64,000 nucleotides of DNA from Ornithinicoccus halotolerans (lineage in GTDB: Bacteria > Actinomycetota > Actinomycetes > Actinomycetales > Dermatophilaceae). Shown here one piece after another: positions 63,473 through 64,000 of the stretch; the stretch's first letter is position 1; the number at the start of each line of letters is the position of its first letter. A model generated the notes under the pieces. The model was not told the origin of the DNA. It did not search any database and was given only the letters and a program-made list of their open reading frames with translations. The stretch is taken from contig NZ_WIQI01000004.1 of NCBI RefSeq assembly GCF_009602535.1, positions 28,888-92,887 of the forward strand, given 5' to 3'. Made by a program: the position numbers and the translations under genes.

Positions 63473-63703
63473 TCAGCGGATGGTCTCCCCGGGGCCGATC
63501 CCGACGATCCACAGCCTGGTCACCACGGTCCCCTCCTGCTCCGGGTCCCCGGACAGCTGCAGGCTGACCCGCTGCCCCAGCCGCAGGTGACGCAGCGTGC
63601 TGGCGGCGAAGACACCGGCGTCGAACGGCACCACCCGGCCGCTGTCCAGCAGCACCCGCCCGGTGTCGGTGGCGGGGTCGAACTCGTGGACGGTTCCCTG
63701 CAT
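63473..63703 (-). CDS. Small cold-shock-domain-like protein
   Basis: 76 residues. MQGTVHEFDPATDTGRVLLDSGRVVPFDAGVFAASTLRHLRLGQRVSL follows the OB-fold strand order of a cold-shock domain but lacks the usual KGFGFI and FVHYS RNA-binding motifs. Conserved small partner located beside cofC in related actinobacteria. Function unknown; nucleic-acid binding is a guess. Confidence 0.75.
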   Translation of the reverse strand: MQGTVHEFDPATDTGRVLLDSGRVVPFDAGVFAASTLRHLRLGQRVSLQLSGDPEQEGTVVTRLWIVGIGPGETIR

Positions 63704-63734
63704 CCTCTGGCCTCCTCCTGCCGGGCCGTGGCCG

Positions 63735-64000
63735 CTACGCCGTGGCCTCGCCGGTCAGTGCTGCTGCCGCCGACCCCAGCACCGCGGCGGTCCGCGGTCC
63801 CACGCCGAGCCGCGCCGCCTCCCGCAGCGAGCCGAGGTCGTCGACGTCGGTGCGCAGGCCGGGTAGGGGCAGCGCCAGCCGGGCGGCGTCACTGGCGTGC
63901 CGGTCGGCGGAGGCGTGGCCGAAGCGCGGCTCCAGCGGTACCCCCGGCGCGGCGGTCAGCAGCGCGGTCCCGGTGCCCTGCCGGTCGGGGACGACCGCCC
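63735..64000 (-). CDS. cofC: 2-phospho-L-lactate guanylyltransferase CofC (C-terminal part)
   Basis: 87 C-terminal residues, running off the right edge. The reverse strand reads AVVPDRQGTGTALLTAAPG, then PRFGHASADRHASDAARL and LRTDVDDLGSLREAARLGVG before TAG at 63735. These are hallmarks of CofC, the GTP-dependent enzyme that activates 2-phospholactate in coenzyme F420 synthesis. Supports an F420-producing actinobacterium, consistent with the PPOX-class protein at 18057. Confidence 0.9.
   Translation of the reverse strand, partial: AVVPDRQGTGTALLTAAPGVPLEPRFGHASADRHASDAARLALPLPGLRTDVDDLGSLREAARLGVGPRTAAVLGSAAAALTGEATA

Overview
This 64 kb window is chromosomal DNA from a high-GC actinobacterium, most probably Geodermatophilaceae or a close relative (inference). 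Evidence: strong G/C third-position bias, GTG starts and GTGA/ATGA gene overlaps, an ftsE-ftsX-M23 peptidase-smpB-ssrA block, a tmRNA tag ending FALAA-like (ADSKRTDFALAA), a DUF3039/helicase pair, a mycothiol-type maleylpyruvate isomerase homologue, DUF2510/RDD and DUF222-HNH proteins, and the end of cofC (coenzyme F420 synthesis). No prophage, CRISPR array, rRNA or complete insertion sequence was seen.

Layout. 0-4.1 kb: cell division and trans-translation core (ftsE partial, ftsX, M23 hydrolase, smpB, ssrA). 4.2-9.8 kb: small accessory units (SDR/XRE pair, alpha/beta hydrolase, MarR-EamA pair, second EamA exporter after thioredoxin). 10.2-15.6 kb: malic enzyme, VanZ, YqgE, DUF3039, helicase, IclR. 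15.6-18.4 kb: Lrp regulator divergent from hpd, and a MarR/PPOX pair. 18.5-20.1 kb: DUF222-HNH protein. 20.2-33.6 kb: a GntR-controlled catabolic island. 34.6-38.2 kb: fumarylacetoacetase, an unknown protein and homogentisate dioxygenase, which complete the tyrosine route started by hpd at 16 kb. 38.2-57.7 kb: accessory region rich in regulators, resistance-like enzymes, small membrane proteins and decayed genes. 57.8-64 kb: core again (PAQR, pncA, pncB, clpS, DUF2017, gltX, tRNA-Gln, tRNA-Glu, a cold-shock-like small protein and cofC).

The most interesting part is 20.2-33.6 kb. Three operons are arranged around three near-identical 14-bp palindromes (GATTGTCGACAATC, twice perfect and once with one change), the expected kind of site for the FadR-type GntR protein encoded inside the island. 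The genes are two Asp/Glu-racemase/maleate-isomerase (EutA-like) proteins, an ectoine-hydrolase-like M24 protein, an M20 deacylase, a class I/II aminotransferase, a D-2-hydroxyacid dehydrogenase, an amidase, a DUF3830 protein, a class III aminotransferase, a succinate-semialdehyde-type dehydrogenase and a frameshifted MFS transporter. The set resembles ectoine catabolism but lacks recognisable eutB, eutC and doeB/eutE genes in the window, so the substrate is unknown; a cyclic or N-acylated amino acid or compatible solute is my inference.

Gene decay is visible at several points: one missing base near 20290 removes the end of the MFS transporter, a glyoxalase-family gene near 46.4 kb has lost its middle, and near 51.7 kb the front of an SRPBCC gene is fused to the back of a TetR gene. 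Several divergent regulator/target pairs carry clear palindromes, recorded individually below.
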